Made by a program: the position numbers and the translations under genes. DNA of 64,000 bases from Sabellastarte sp. h YS-2021. Taxonomy: Eukaryota; Annelida; Polychaeta; Sabellida; Sabellidae. The stretch is from positions 108,332,221-108,396,220 of the forward strand of contig OZ024931.1 in the NCBI GenBank assembly GCA_964017235.1, read 5' to 3'. Positions 38,101 to 49,758 of this stretch are shown one piece after another (position 1 is the first letter of the stretch; each line of letters starts with the position of its first letter). A model generated the notes under the pieces. That model saw only the letters and a list, made by a program, of their open reading frames with translations, was not told the origin of the DNA and made no database searches.

Positions 38101-39530
38101 AGGTTTGAGAGGCCTGAGATGTTGTCTGAAGTTTTTTTGTTCCATGACAGGTGTTAAGGCAGTGGGTTTAAAAATCTTGGTTTGGCTGATAGCAAAATGT
38201 AGCTGTTTTGAAGTTCCATGTTGTTGCCACTTGGCTTGCTTGAACTGGTTCTATGACGTAGCTTGCTGGCATCTGAGTTTCTGGAATATTAAAGATGTAT
38301 TCCCTGGCAGTGGCTGCTGGTTGCTGGTAAGTCTGTATCCCATATGTGGAAATGGCACTGAAGTTTCTAGAAAGCGTGGCTGATGGTTCCTTTCCTCTAC
38401 CTTGCTCTGTATCCCAGTTAAAACGGCTTCATTTCAAAAAGTGTGAAAGTCTCCTAGTTTTTGGATGCCTGGTAGTCTTAGAAGGTTGTTTTGATTGCAG
38501 CTGCTTGCGAATCTTTCCCACAGGTAATCTGTCCTGACCATGTCCTTGAATATTTCGTGAGTTTTGATGTAAAGCTATATATGTTACTTGATAAAGTCTA
38601 CAATAGCCTCCTCGCCCGAGTCAGTTAAATAAATGCCCATCATATGTCTTTCCTTGTGCCTGGATTGGTACTGAATAGCTAACCTCTACGCCCATTTCAC
38701 TTTTACTCCTGTCAGTTCTTTTATTCGATGCACTATTCCCTCAGTGTAAATATCCCCCAACCTAAAAGCTTGAGAATCTCCTCCCTCTGTTTTCTCTGCC
38801 ACCTCCCTATCCTTCTGTTCAATCTCCTCCCTCTGTTTTCTCTGCCACCTCCCTATCCTTCTGTTCAATCTCCTCCCTCTGTTTTCTCTGCCACCTCTCT
38901 ATCCTTCTGTTCAATCTCCTCCCTCTGTTCCCTCCTTTCTCTGGGTGTCAGCTGCTGTATCTCCCAGGTCAAATTCTGCAGGTGCAGCTTTAGTGACTTC
39001 TATCTTCCTCAAATTCTTTCATAACTTTTTAGAACCCATCTTATAAATTAAATTAGTGTTTTTAGAAAACGAATACATATCAGCTATCCGGCAAAAGTTG
39101 TATCTGTGAACTAAATGCTAAACTTAATTTTTTTTTTAAAAGTAAAAGCCTATAAGCTATCCAGCAAAAGTAACACGTGTGCACTAAATCATAACGTTAT
39201 TTTAAAAAGCGTATTTAAATGCTGCCAATTGTCTTCTGTCAGTGTTGAAAAACCAAATGATGCATTCTCCATGCTGACTAGCCATTTTATAGCCATAAAT
39301 CCAATAACCCACAAGCCGTGAGTTGGGGACATGACAGACCTGTCCTGTACACTTCCTTCCTTGTCTGTTGATGTCACCACCTTGCCAGTTTCCTAATACG
39401 TCTGGCCCTACTTTGACCCTGGCTTGTCCTGTTGTGATGAAACTGTTGTGGAGATTTGGAGAATTCTCATCTTGATCCCATCTTGAAGAGACCAAGTCAG
39501 GTCCTAGTTGCCCCAGGCAGGCTGCTAACT
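38101..39530 (-). mobile_element. decayed YR-type retrotransposon, second copy (minus strand)
   Basis: Relative of 29780-31130 in opposite orientation. Shared: a 5' region with GACCTGACTTGG and ACAGGACAAGCCAGG, a TATA-like box, GAATGCATCATTTGG, then TTTATAAGATGGGT at the gag-like start (about 39040), the FxLGDTAAD text and IYLTDSGEEAIVDFIK near 38610. The coding part is interrupted by a 46-bp minisatellite and stops. No RT text was found here. Confidence 0.55.
38775..38937. repeat. 46-bp minisatellite, about 3.5 units
   Basis: Units start at 38775, 38821, 38867 and 38913 with AATCTCCTCCCTCTGTTTTC. On the minus strand a unit reads EIEQKDREVAEKTEG, a charged coiled-coil-like text, but 46 is not a multiple of three, so successive units shift frame. 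Confidence 0.9.
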
Positions 39531-40115
39531 AAATATTGCTCCCGACCATTAAAAAATCATTGGTTACCAACAAGACGGCTCCCATGGAACATTACATAAC
39601 ATTTATTTTTCTAGCTTTTGATATACATATAGAATATACAAGAAGTTACTATAACAAATCTAAAGGCAAGTTAAAACAGTAAATTAAATCAATCCTTACA
39701 CGTGTAGAATTACAAAGAAACTATAAGGCCACCTTAGTATTACCAACTAGGATATTAAGTTAAGGATGAAAAAAGGGCAAAAATATGCTCACAGAGATTC
39801 AAGAATACAGTTTACAAGTGAGTTTAATGTAACCTCAAAGTGTATTTATTATAAATGTTAAGTTTATCTATTTTTACTAGTTGTACAGATAAAGATGACC
39901 CCAAACTCCAAGGCTAGGATATAGTGGGAGTGGATAGGTGTTGCTGGGAGGTTTTTGCAACCTGGTGAGAGACCGGGTGGTCTTGTATGATATATTTCAA
40001 GACACACTCCCAGGGCCAGGTGCCATGAGACTGTATCTCCTTGAGGGGTACATTGAAGTTAAATGCAAAGTCTTTAAGACCTATTCTTTTGTAATATTCC
40101 AAAGTGACACCTCAC

Positions 40116-40306
40116 CTTGGTGTCTGTAAGTGGTCGCCAGGAGTTGTTGTACTGAACTTGGAAGAGGAAAAGGTTGGGGTGGTTGGAGTATATTCCCTGA
40201 CCCACCAAATAAACTTTGTCTGAGTTCCACTCAATATCTTGGTCGTCACCCATGAGGCAAGATGTGTACCCAAGCAAGGCCTGTTTGGTATTTGTGTCAA
40301 ACACTT
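40116..40306 (-). CDS. putative exon of unknown domain, same strand as LRP
   Basis: A frame with coding feel between an AG (TTAATTAAAG| or three bases later) and a strong donor ACCAAG|GTGAGG. It reads VFDTNTKQALLGYTSCLMGD, DQDIEWNSDKVYLVGQGIYS, NHPNLFLFQVQYNNSWRPLT, DTK. Entry phase is 1 and exit phase 0. I recognise no family. Phase 0 exit cannot join directly to the phase 1 acceptor at 35613, so at least one more exon would lie between, or this is another gene or an exon remnant. Confidence 0.45.
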
Positions 40307-40439
40307 CTTTAATTATTTAACATAATCCTGAGACATTGTGGTACACACATAGGCTATCACAACCGACCCTACTTCGTTTGAACCTCCTAAATTAAAATTT
40401 TGAGGGCATGGGGTTTGGTGCTTTACCAATAAAGTATCA

Positions 40440-40812
40440 GCACCACTCCACTTGGCAGTTATCCAAAATATGTTGAATCTTTCCTTAAAGCCAGACATAC
40501 TGTGTATAGAATTCGTAGAATTCGTCCTCAGCTTTGCATGTGATGATCCATGGATTTGGAGTGATCTACCTAAGGATGTAGACTTAGCCAAATCTCTATC
40601 TTCATTCAGGAAGAAGCTGAAAACCTATCTCTTTGCAAAAATTTACCCATCTTAGATTTTCTGGTCTTGTCTCCTTCTCTCAGCATGGTGCCAACCCCAG
40701 CACTATCTTCTGATTTAAAGATTTTGATCTCTGATTTCTGCTATAGTGTACCTTTAGACTCTGTCCATAGATGAAGATTAAACGCTGTAAAAGTACTATT
40801 AAGGTAAAGTAA
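40440..40812 (+). mobile_element. L2-like LINE 3' fragment
   Basis: Frame 40452-40655 reads FACDDPWIWSDLPKDVDLAK then [20 protein letters not shown], the C-terminus of L2/CR1 ORF2. The 3' end GTGTACCTTTAGACTCTGTC, GAAGATTAAACGCTGTAAAA and a repeat of AAAGT match the other LINE ends in the window. Confidence 0.8.
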
Positions 40813-40814
40813 AG

Positions 40815-42150
40815 TAGAGAAGGTGTGAAGCATACAAATGTCTCATTGCATTAAATATCATAGAGTACTATCGATAAACATTCATACAAAAGTACGAGTT
40901 TTTAAACACACAGTTATGACAAAACACATAAAATCACAAACATTTGTTGTATAAGATCCATAGATAATAAAAACAGTTTTAACCTTTCAAATAAATTATG
41001 GCTGTGTGAGATGGTCTTTTGCTGGAAATTTGACAGAAGAGGTCAAAGGTAAACCAATCAGAAACATTAAGTCAGAAAGAAATTGACTTTAGGATGGAAA
41101 GTAATGAAAGTGGTTACTTCTAGGTATCATCCCTAAAACCAAAAAATTTCAACAAGTAACTTATAACATCAAGAAGTTACCCTTACTACTACAAGGGACC
41201 AAAGGAATTTTTGTACGCAATTTTTCCAAGGTAGGGCACTGACGTGAAGTAAAAAGTAATATTATCGCCCCTCACAGACCATTTCTTAAAGTTTAATTTG
41301 ATTTGATGCGATGCCAGTTAAGTATATTGTGGTTGTATCAATAGATATTTTTATCAAGTAAAAGTAATCCACGCAACTCATACTAAGGTTTCTTTGTCCC
41401 AAGTCAAGGTGAGGAGCAGTATGTCTGTATCACTGATTCCCTATGACTATGTGTAATCTCTATTGTTACTTTTATGGCAATGCTGGTGAAGTTCCTATTT
41501 ACCAAGCCCTTTAGTGTATGAACCATACACTTCTTGTTATTTAATCATTTGTATATGCTCTTTTACCTATTTAGTTTGGACAAAGATCAAACTTGGGGTT
41601 TCATGTCCCGTTCAACAGCCTGGGTCATATTGGAACAGATCCTGATCCAAATAATATGTTCTTACTCTGTTCACCTCATTATTATATCGTTAACTTGTGT
41701 TATATCATACCACTTTATGATTATTTTTTACATCTATGGTATACGAAAACAGTTTCAATTTTTTAACTCAATCAGCAGCTTCTGTTTTGAGGTGCGTTCG
41801 TTTTTCATTGTATTTGATCCAGACCACTTTCTAATAATATACATTATTGAGGGTACATTATTAGTTGAAATCAAATGTTGAAGTCAGAATTTATTTGAGG
41901 CATTTTACGTAAACGTGATTTCAAACTTTCTAAGCAAAATACAACTTAGTAGCCTAGTACATCTTGGTGCAGTGCATAATCATGGAGATGACAGGCCTCG
42001 TATCCACTTTAAGCACGTTTAATAACTTTAACTAGAGAGCTTTTCTCTCCTGACTATTGAGATTACTTTTTCCATGTTAGGACTAATCTTTCCGTCAACA
42101 TGGAGCAGAATAATCGTGTCCCAAGAGGAGGAATTTTGCCTTTTTCTTGC
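40815..42150. other. mostly nothing recognised; SINE tail scrap at 41582-41640
   Basis: ACTTGGGGTTTCATGTCCCG with TTCAACAGCCTGGGTCATAT at 41591-41630 matches the reverse SINE tail (compare 36975-37005). The rest has no pattern I can name. Confidence 0.45.
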
Positions 42151-42159
42151 CTTTTTCTT

Positions 42160-42450
42160 CTACAATGTAGGACCTACAGATAAACTTCGCAAGTTTGGAC
42201 AAGAAAATATAAATAAAATTGCAAATAAAAAAACAAGCAAATTTTGGGAAGAAGCCCTTCCCTCCTGGAGGAGAGTTGTGATTAATAACCAATTTCAGAC
42301 ACACAGAGTGCCTTAAGTGAAATACTTTAGTTAAATCCCAAGAATTCAAAAGTCCATCTGCTTCTTCCACACCGGAAGAGAAAAGGGATTAAACTACCAG
42401 CTGATCTAATACATTCAAATGAAGACTTCATGAAAGAAAAAAACTTTAAA
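42160..42450 (+). pseudogene. L1/Tx1-like ORF2 C-terminal fragment
   Basis: KTSKFWEEALPSWRRVV, then (across a stop) IQKSICFFHTGREKGIKLPA and DLIHSNEDFM. The order FWxxxLxSW then GIxxxxDLI follows the C-terminal region of L1/Tx1 ORF2. Short and broken; an inverted-repeat element begins about 160 bp further on. Confidence 0.45.
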
Positions 42451-42613
42451 ATAAGTCCCATATAGAAACAAACTTTTTAGAATACCACAGTTATTACATG
42501 TGTGAGTGCGTACCTCTGTAAAATGAAAATTGCTTCCAAGGTTTATCAAAAGCCTAATATTCCTAATCACATAACATTGCTCATACAATCCGAGAATGGC
42601 AGCAAAGACTTCT

Positions 42614-43315
42614 GGGCCGGGATTCACGAAAGGTCTTAACTTTAGGCAATTGTTTTGCTTAGACAAATCTTAAAGTTATGACTTTTGTCTTAGCTAAGAT
42701 TTCTCTTAAATTGGGATTCACAAAAAGTGCTTAGCAAAATCTTAGCTGAGACAAAATTTGTGCAAAAAATCTTAACTACTTTGAATTCAAATTAACAAAT
42801 TTTAGTAAAACAAAAACATTTTTAATCAATAAATACACCAAGCATGCTCTTTAAAATTGTAAAACAGATTTGTTACTTTTTTTGTAAAATTATGTAAAAA
42901 TAGTAGTCTTTATGTTTTATTGTGAGTCAGCCATTTTTATGACATTATTTTTACCACAAGAAGGTAAAATGTGGAAATTTATAGGTAATTAAATGATGTA
43001 AATTTTTATTACAATCCACAGAAATTACTTTTATAGGAAGTATAGATGCCCATAGTATATATTTTGTTGATGTAACAAATGGTAAAATGTAAATACATGC
43101 AACAGAATATTTTAAAATTGTCTTAAGTCTGCCCTGCAGTGGTCTTAAAGTTATGACAAAATCTAAGACAAATTTTTGTCTAAGACCTTTTGTGAATCCC
43201 ATTTTGTCTAAGCAAAAAATAGTCTTAACTTTATGACAAAATTCTTACAGAGTTAAGGCTTTTCTCTTAAAGTTATGACAATTTTTTGCTTAAGACCTTT
43301 TGTGAATCCCGGCCC
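42614..43315. mobile_element. 702-bp MITE with long inverted repeats (GGGCCGGGATTCAC)
   Basis: The left end is GGGCCGGGATTCACGAAAGG and the right end on the minus strand GGGCCGGGATTCACAAAAGG, each followed by TCTTAA and repeats of CTTAAAGTTATGAC. Inner copies of GGGATTCACAAAA on both sides make the arms internally repetitive. No coding capacity. Target duplication not clear. Confidence 0.85.
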
Positions 43316-43409
43316 TGCAGAACAATGATGAACAATTCTTGGGAACAAACTCTTCTAGTGAAATTCTAAGATAAATATGGAAAATTATATATTTGTATTT
43401 GCAACAGAT

Positions 43410-43985
43410 TTCTTGACTTGTACAAGTTGCAACATGCACAAATTTGGGACCTGTAACCACTTTTGATCATAGTTTATTATTCTCAAGTAAATCATGAAAT
43501 ATCACTGATGCTGAAGGAAGCCGCATCAATGTAGTTGATTGCATGTAGAAGATATCTATTTCTTAGTTATTACTTTTTAACTTTCATCTTTGAAGTGTGA
43601 CGTGATTGTTTTACTAAAAGTTTTTTCCCTAAATATTTTAAGGAAAAAAATTGTTACTTGGATAACTTGGATAAGAACTAAGTTCTTACGAGCATTAATA
43701 AGAAACAGCTCACATTCTTTCGGAACTAAATATTTAACACAAAAGCTTCATTATTTCTGCACGATGAACAATGTAAATAACTTGACTGTTGAATGTTAAA
43801 CTACAAACTAAATATTTAAGTATTAATATATGTATATTGAAGACTTTTTTGTATTTTTAGTGTTGCTAGTCTAAATTTTAATGTGTTCAACTTGCACAGC
43901 CAATCTTGTTGCAACTTGTACAAACTGCTTGTACAAGTGGTAACTTGTACAAAATCCCAACTTGTATATAACATATATAATAAAT
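43410..43985. repeat. possible decayed inverted-repeat element
   Basis: TTGTACAAGTTGCAAC at 43418-43433 is the reverse complement of GTTGCAACTTGTACAA at 43908-43923, with more TTGTACAAG copies near the right side. Termini are not defined. Confidence 0.35.
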
Positions 43986-45820
43986 GATGTCAGCTAGTTT
44001 GATTCAATTATCTATATATACAAAGGAAAACAACCCACTCCACACTGAAATTGTGTATACATAGTGCACACAATTTCTCACTGGCAGGTTTTGACAGGGG
44101 GAAATGGCTACTTTAGAGTAAATAAATCAGCTGCAGAATCATGAATATTGGATTGTTTTTCAAAGGGGTGTATTTATGCAAACAGTGTTTTATGCCTAAA
44201 ATATTAGTATGTGTGATTTCACGCTATTATGTCTTTAACAGAAATATATTTCCAGAGCTTTTTTTCCGATTATTTAGGTCAGGTTATATGATAGATAATA
44301 AACTGTCAGATTTACGGGCCGCTGAAAAAAACATGAAATGACAAACACAATATAAATCATCTTCCAAATACTTCACACAATGATGAATAAGTAAATATAT
44401 TGGCCTATCTGCTCAGAATAAACTACAAAACTCATGTGGAAGTTTATACATAAATTACTTTCTGGTGGTGCGTATTTAATTGACTATATCATGGAGGTTT
44501 CATGATGGGAGACAAAATCTGTGTAGTGTAAAAATGTGAATTCAGACATAAACCTACTTGAATAGACTCTTTCTTCTACAAATTTTATTTGGATTCTCGT
44601 TACATGAATCAGTTGAAGTTATATGAGACAAACAGTTTCATTCAATATCTTCTCCGGTTGTTGTTTGCATGTTATTGGCCCTGTATCTTGTGAACAACAT
44701 ATTAATTCCCACTCAATGAGTTTCTGTTCTATTCAGTCTTATACCTTCGTGGAGTTTTATATCTACACAGGGCAGACCCTTCGACATCTAAGACAATTTG
44801 AAAAATCTTTGGTGTATCTATGGACCAATAGCCAAGCAGTAAATGAACTTAGCATAAGATCCACTGGCTCTCCTTCAGTGGATCGTTGGCTCGAAACCAG
44901 CTCATATCAATATATGGAATTCACTGAAGACCTGCTTAGTGTTGAAATGGACATAAGCCCCAACTTTGGTCTTTGTGACGGTAGAATCCCGCTCCCCCCA
45001 CCCCCTAAAAATGTACAAGCTCTATATGCCCTATACAAATCTCTATTTGCACACCGTTTGTTTTCTTTTTTGTCCTTTTTTTTTTTAAATTTCACCAATC
45101 CTGTGGAAACATAATATGAAACAACTGTGTAGGGTTTCTAAGGGTTGTTTCCTAATATATATGTGAAAAATATTATATTTTGCAATTTTTTCCACCCTGG
45201 GAAGTGCTTCACTTTTTATATATAGTATAAAAGTATCCAAACTTTAAAACTTCCCCAGCGCTCTACTGTGAATTGGCTCTTCAAATAAAAAATCCATACT
45301 TGTGCTTTTTTCTTGTGTAATGTTATTTTTGTTGATTAAAACATATTCTATGTTAACACAAACCCCAGTTATAAAATATATGACTAGATTTCACATGATA
45401 AAGAACAAATTAGTTTATAGTATATCCTTGTTTGTTTTCAGAGAAAGCACTAGAAACTAGAACTAGAAAGCACTTTCACCCAGACTTCAACCCGGGAATG
45501 TTTACAAAAATTGTGGATGTTTTGGTATCCAGTATATGATACAGATCTTTCCCAAAATGAAATCAATTCTTTCTTTGGCCAGGCCTAAACCACGTAACAC
45601 ATATGGGGCTCATTTCTTTGGAGTAATGTCAATGAAAAAGCCAAAGTTACTGAAATACATTGAAAATGGGACCTTTGAAAATTCAAATATTTTTGGTATC
45701 CCGAATATGATCTGGGGGTTTACTCAAATTTAATCAAAGGTTTTTTAAAGAAAAGTAAAATTAAATTGAAAATCTTGGCTGAACGCAATATTGGGATATA
45801 GTGCAACAACAGAGATTATC
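43986..45820. other. nothing recognised
   Basis: A 163-codon frame at 44623-45114 has no family pattern, no clear splice sites and low-complexity ends, so it is not called as a gene. The rest is AT-rich. Confidence 0.4.
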
Positions 45821-45821
45821 T

Positions 45822-46127
45822 GCCACTGTGGCCTAGTGGGTAACACACTCACCTAGGAACACAGAGGAAGTGGGTTCAATCCCAGGTACAGGCGGATAGT
45901 GGCTCGGATGACCACTTAAAATGGCGGTCCTCTGCCATTGGGTCCAGTTAAAGAACCTCAAGGATATTGATGAATGGTCGTCCTTGAGCCTGCGTCTTCC
46001 AGTTAGGAGAATGGCAGTAATTTGAGAAATTGACTGTACATGTACAGTCGGATGGGTCATATAGCTCTTTGAGTAGTGTAGTACATGGAGATATTGTGCT
46101 GAGTATAAACATAAACACAAATAAAAA
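45822..46127 (+). mobile_element. tRNA-derived SINE, second family
   Basis: Head CTGTGGCCTAGTGGGTAACA (A box) and GTGGGTTCAATCCCAGGTAC (B box). The body with ATGGCGGTCCTCTGCCATTG and CATATAGCTCTTTGAGTAGT differs from the first family. The tail is TAAACATAAACACAAATAAA. Orientation plus, about 300 bp. Confidence 0.8.
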
Positions 46128-46229
46128 CTGCTACTTTATGTCCTGTAACAAATCCAAATCGCTTAGAAACACAAGCATTAAACAGAATGAAAGTGTCTTG
46201 TTTAGGCACAGACAATTAGGCTACATTAC

Positions 46230-46360
46230 ACCTAAGATTGACAAAAGAAGACGTGTTTTTTCAACTGTGTTTTGAAAAGAACCATGTTATCGATAGAGAA
46301 GGAGTTTATTCCAGAGTTTTGGACCACCATCAACAAGGTCTTTCTACCACAAGTTTCTAC
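46230..46360 (-). mobile_element. possible LINE RT C-terminal scrap
   Basis: The minus strand can be read as VVQNSGINSFSIDNMVLFKT then QLKKHVF, resembling the LWNSLP..FKxxLKTHLF ending of L2/CR1 ORF2. Too short to be sure. 46361-46690 shows nothing else. Confidence 0.35.
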
Positions 46361-47377
46361 CAAACTGAAATTTTGATGGGTGCAGCAAATTTTATCCTGA
46401 GAACACAGTGTTCATGGAGTAGTGAAAGGTGTTTTGAGTTCGGTGATGTAACTAGGGAAAAGTCCATAAAGAGCTGTGAAAACACTGTGTGACAACACTG
46501 TAATTCTGTGTTCTATTGTAAACCACTGGAATAGCTTCAAACTTTGTTCTATTGAAGAAGTGAATGTTGCATGAGCAAGGGCCAAGTGATAAGCACAAGG
46601 TCTGGTCTAGGTTTCGCAAAGTAGATATTAAGTTGAGTATTTATTTGACATGTCAGTATTTATCAGCCAAAATAAGAGAGACAACCTTGAGAAAATTAAG
46701 GTAAAATGAATGTTTCCATGCAATGCAATAGGTGATGGGACAGAATAACATTAAGCATCTAGTGCTGAAACACTTGAATTTTCACAGGGTTACATATACC
46801 GTAGTCATTAAACAACAGCACTATGAGAATGCAGACCTCCAACAAGGCATGTAACAATAAGGAAGTGGGGAAAAATCTGGATTATTTTTTGTGTGATTTT
46901 TTTTTCATGAAGTTCCAACTAGTAGTACTTGTGTAGTCCTGGTAACAAACAAACAGAGAAACAAGTAGTCATGAAAATAACACCTTCTTGGTATTGGTAC
47001 TCATACGCAGGAGATTTGAAACATTACAACCGACATATTTTTTGTCAATAATTGAAGAATTAACAGTGGCTACTTGCAGGCACCCTACTCGAAAGTTTAT
47101 CATGATTAGGAAAGGTGTTTACTGTGGTGTGATTTAATTCATCGCATAAATAAATACAAGGGTGCAGTGGCTGGCTTTCTGCCAACCACAGAGTCGAATC
47201 TTAGGACAGCACTGGGTGTTGAAATCTGTAAACTCGGTATTATCGCCCACATTTGCAAACCGCTTCCTGCCAGAAAAGTTGTTTTCAGATTTGTGTAGCA
47301 AGATGGGTATTTGACTATTTGTAGTGACGTGATGTGAAAGGTTTACAACTATAAAGGGTCTGTAGATGCGCATTTTG

Positions 47378-47747
47378 ACAAGGCTGGTTTAAGATGAAAA
47401 CTACCAGCATATTTCCTGTCCACGGACTTGCCTCATTAATATTAATGAGCAAACATGCGCAGTCACGGCAGTTCTTTGAGGGGGTTTCCTGACAATATTT
47501 TACAAGGCTGGTTTAAGATGAAAACTACCAGCATATTTCCTGTTAACGGACTTGCCTCATTAATATTAATGAGCAAATATGCGCAGTCACGGCAGTTCTT
47601 TGGAGGGTTTCCTGACAATATTTTACAAGGCTGGTTTAAGATGAAAACTATGAGCACACTTCCTGTTAACGGACTTGCCTCATTAATATTAATCAGCAAA
47701 TATGCGCGGTGATGGTAGTTCTTGGTGGGGGTTTCCTGACAATATTT
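47378..47747. repeat. 124-bp minisatellite, three units
   Basis: Units start ACAAGGCTGGTTTAAGATGA at 47378, 47502 and 47625. Each has a perfect 18-bp palindrome CTCATTAATATTAATGAG (one base changed in the third). The same array is at 50994-51363. Confidence 0.92.
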
Positions 47748-48439
47748 TTATTGTAGAAATAAACTACGTATGTACGGACTTTATTGGCGATTCAATCACA
47801 AAAATAACCTCAAATAAAGGACGAGGGCTATTTATTGCTATTTATTTCTCACAAAGATGACCTTAATACATGTAACTGCAAATATATTCCGTATACAGTG
47901 CCCCTGCAGTTTCAGAACTTGTTAGTTGTTAAGTCTTCTAATATCGGCCTTCAAAAATGGATAGACAGAAAATCGCATCAGAGATGCCTGTACCCCACAG
48001 CCTGGGGAAAAATTTTTCAGCACCATGAGATATAGAAGTAGTGTAACAATACAAAGTTCAATATACTTTCAGAGCAGTGTCAGTTATATTAAAGTCCAAA
48101 TAATGCTTAAGCTGAGATAATAATATCTAAGGAAAATGAGTGTATGTAAAGATGAAGCATTAAAACAAGACATTTCGATAATAAAATGACAGTATTTATC
48201 AGTAAACCAAAAATAGCCGAATTATGGTTTGGATGTTTTGAATATTACCCATGCATACAGAAGTGGCAATACATTCAATGAATGCTAATGTGTGGTGTTG
48301 GAGAAAAGCCTGTGGCTCACTTGATGAAATTACATCTGTTACAATTGGAACTTTCAAAAGGAAATTTTTAATGAATTCTAATATGACTTTAACAGTGCTT
48401 AATCTGCATCAACAGACAGACCCAAAGGTGCAACAAGAT
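47748..48439. other. nothing recognised (repeat unit interior)
   Basis: No gene pattern. The same sequence recurs at 51364-52055. Confidence 0.4.
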
Positions 48440-49275
48440 TTTAATTACAGCAAGGTCAAAGGTCAATCAGTGTCACACCATGACGTGGTACACCTAAAAT
48501 GCTCAACCATTGTCCCTACCAAGTATCAACTTCCTGCACCTTACAGTCTCTGAGATATAGCCTGGACAAGATTTTACAGGTCAAGGCAACTACAGCAAGG
48601 TCAAAGGTCAAATCAAGTTCACACTGATGCAACACACATACACACCGTAACCAATGTTACTACCAAGTATCAACTTCCTACACCTTACGGATTCCAAGAT
48701 ATAGCCCGGACCAGGTTTTATAGGTCAAGCTCACTACAGCAAGGTCAAATCGAGGTCACTCCATGACATTGCACACCTATTACCCGCAAACAATGTCCTT
48801 ACCAGTATCAGCTTCCTACACCTTACAGTTTCCGAAATGCAGCCCGGACAAGATTTTCAGGTCAAGGTCACTACAGCAAAGGTGAAATCAAGGTCATACT
48901 ATGACATTGCACACCTACACCTCCTAAACAATGTCCCTACCAAGTCCCTACCTACACCTTACCATTTCCACGATATAGCCTGGACAAGATATTATAGGTC
49001 AAGGTCACTACGGCAAGGTCAAAGGTCAAATCAAGATCAGACCATAACATTGCACACCTACACCCCGTAACCATTGTCCCTACCAAGTATCAACTTCCTA
49101 CACTTTACAGTTTCTGAGATATGGCCCAGACAAGATTTTATAGGTCAAGGTCACTACGGCAAGGTCAAATCAAGGTCAGACCATGATGTTGCACACCTAC
49201 ACCTCCTAACCAATGTCCCTACCAAGTATCAACTTCCTACACCTTACGGTTTCTGAGATACAGCCCGGAAAAACT
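48440..49275. repeat. diverged tandem array rich in AGGTCA half-sites
   Basis: About six units of roughly 130-150 bp: TATAGGTCAAGGTCACTACG, GCAAGGTCAAAGGTCAAATC, TTGCACACCTACACC, CCAAGTATCAACTTCCTACA and CCTTACAGTTTCTGAGATAT. A further degenerate unit is near 49600-49740. Each unit holds several AGGTCA hexamers, including AGGTCAAAGGTCA (direct repeat, spacing 1) and TCAAGGTCA. These match nuclear-receptor binding-site consensus; binding is not shown. Duplicated at 52056-52891. Confidence 0.8.
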
Positions 49276-49758
49276 TTTCCCGCCACCCGCCCGCTCGCCC
49301 ATCCGGACACCATAGGTGAAAACAGCACATTTCTGGACCTTGTACTTTTGGAGAAGTATTTTACACGGACATGGACGCCAATGATGAAGAGTAATGACAT
49401 TATGCCAGCTGACATAAATTCAAGATAACCCAATAGCAAGATGACAGCATTATTTTGTAAGCTAAAATTTATTTATTGAAGTATAGCTGTCAATGGAAAC
49501 AGCACAGTTAAGTACATATAATGCTCAGTTACAGCAATCTTTTGGTCGCAAGAGAAATATGGCACATGAACACACTTTGGACGAGCCTAGGTTAAATGTC
49601 ACACCATGATGATGCACACCTATACCACCTGACTACTATCCTCACCAAGTATCAACTTCCCACACCTTACAGTTTCTAGGAAAAGGCCAGGAAAATATTT
49701 TAAGGATCTGACAAAGTCAAAGGTTAAGCTAAGGCCATATCACATTGAACACCTGCAG
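49276..49758. other. nothing recognised (repeat unit interior)
   Basis: Contains CCCGCCACCCGCCCGCTCGC, a short GC-rich patch at about 49278-49300, and a worn AGGTCA-type unit; no gene pattern. Confidence 0.35.

Noticed and set aside
38686..38868. Charged coiled-coil protein EIEQKDREVAEKTEG
   Set aside because: Arises from the 46-bp minisatellite, whose length is not a multiple of three, so frames shift between units.
44623..45114. 163-codon open frame
   Set aside because: No recognisable domain, ends in a Phe-rich low-complexity part, and has no splice or retrotransposon context.
45822..45900. tRNA gene
   Set aside because: Good A and B boxes but the sequence continues into a SINE body with an A-rich tail; the same holds for 23551-23698, 36951-37170 and 60513-60741.
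48440..49275. CRISPR-like array
   Set aside because: Units of about 130-150 bp with no short identical repeats and unique spacers, in an animal genome.
47134..49439. Identical pairs of open frames in the two tandem units (for example 47134-47373 and 50750-50989)
   Set aside because: Identity comes from the exact duplication, not from selection; translations of the repeats have no family pattern.
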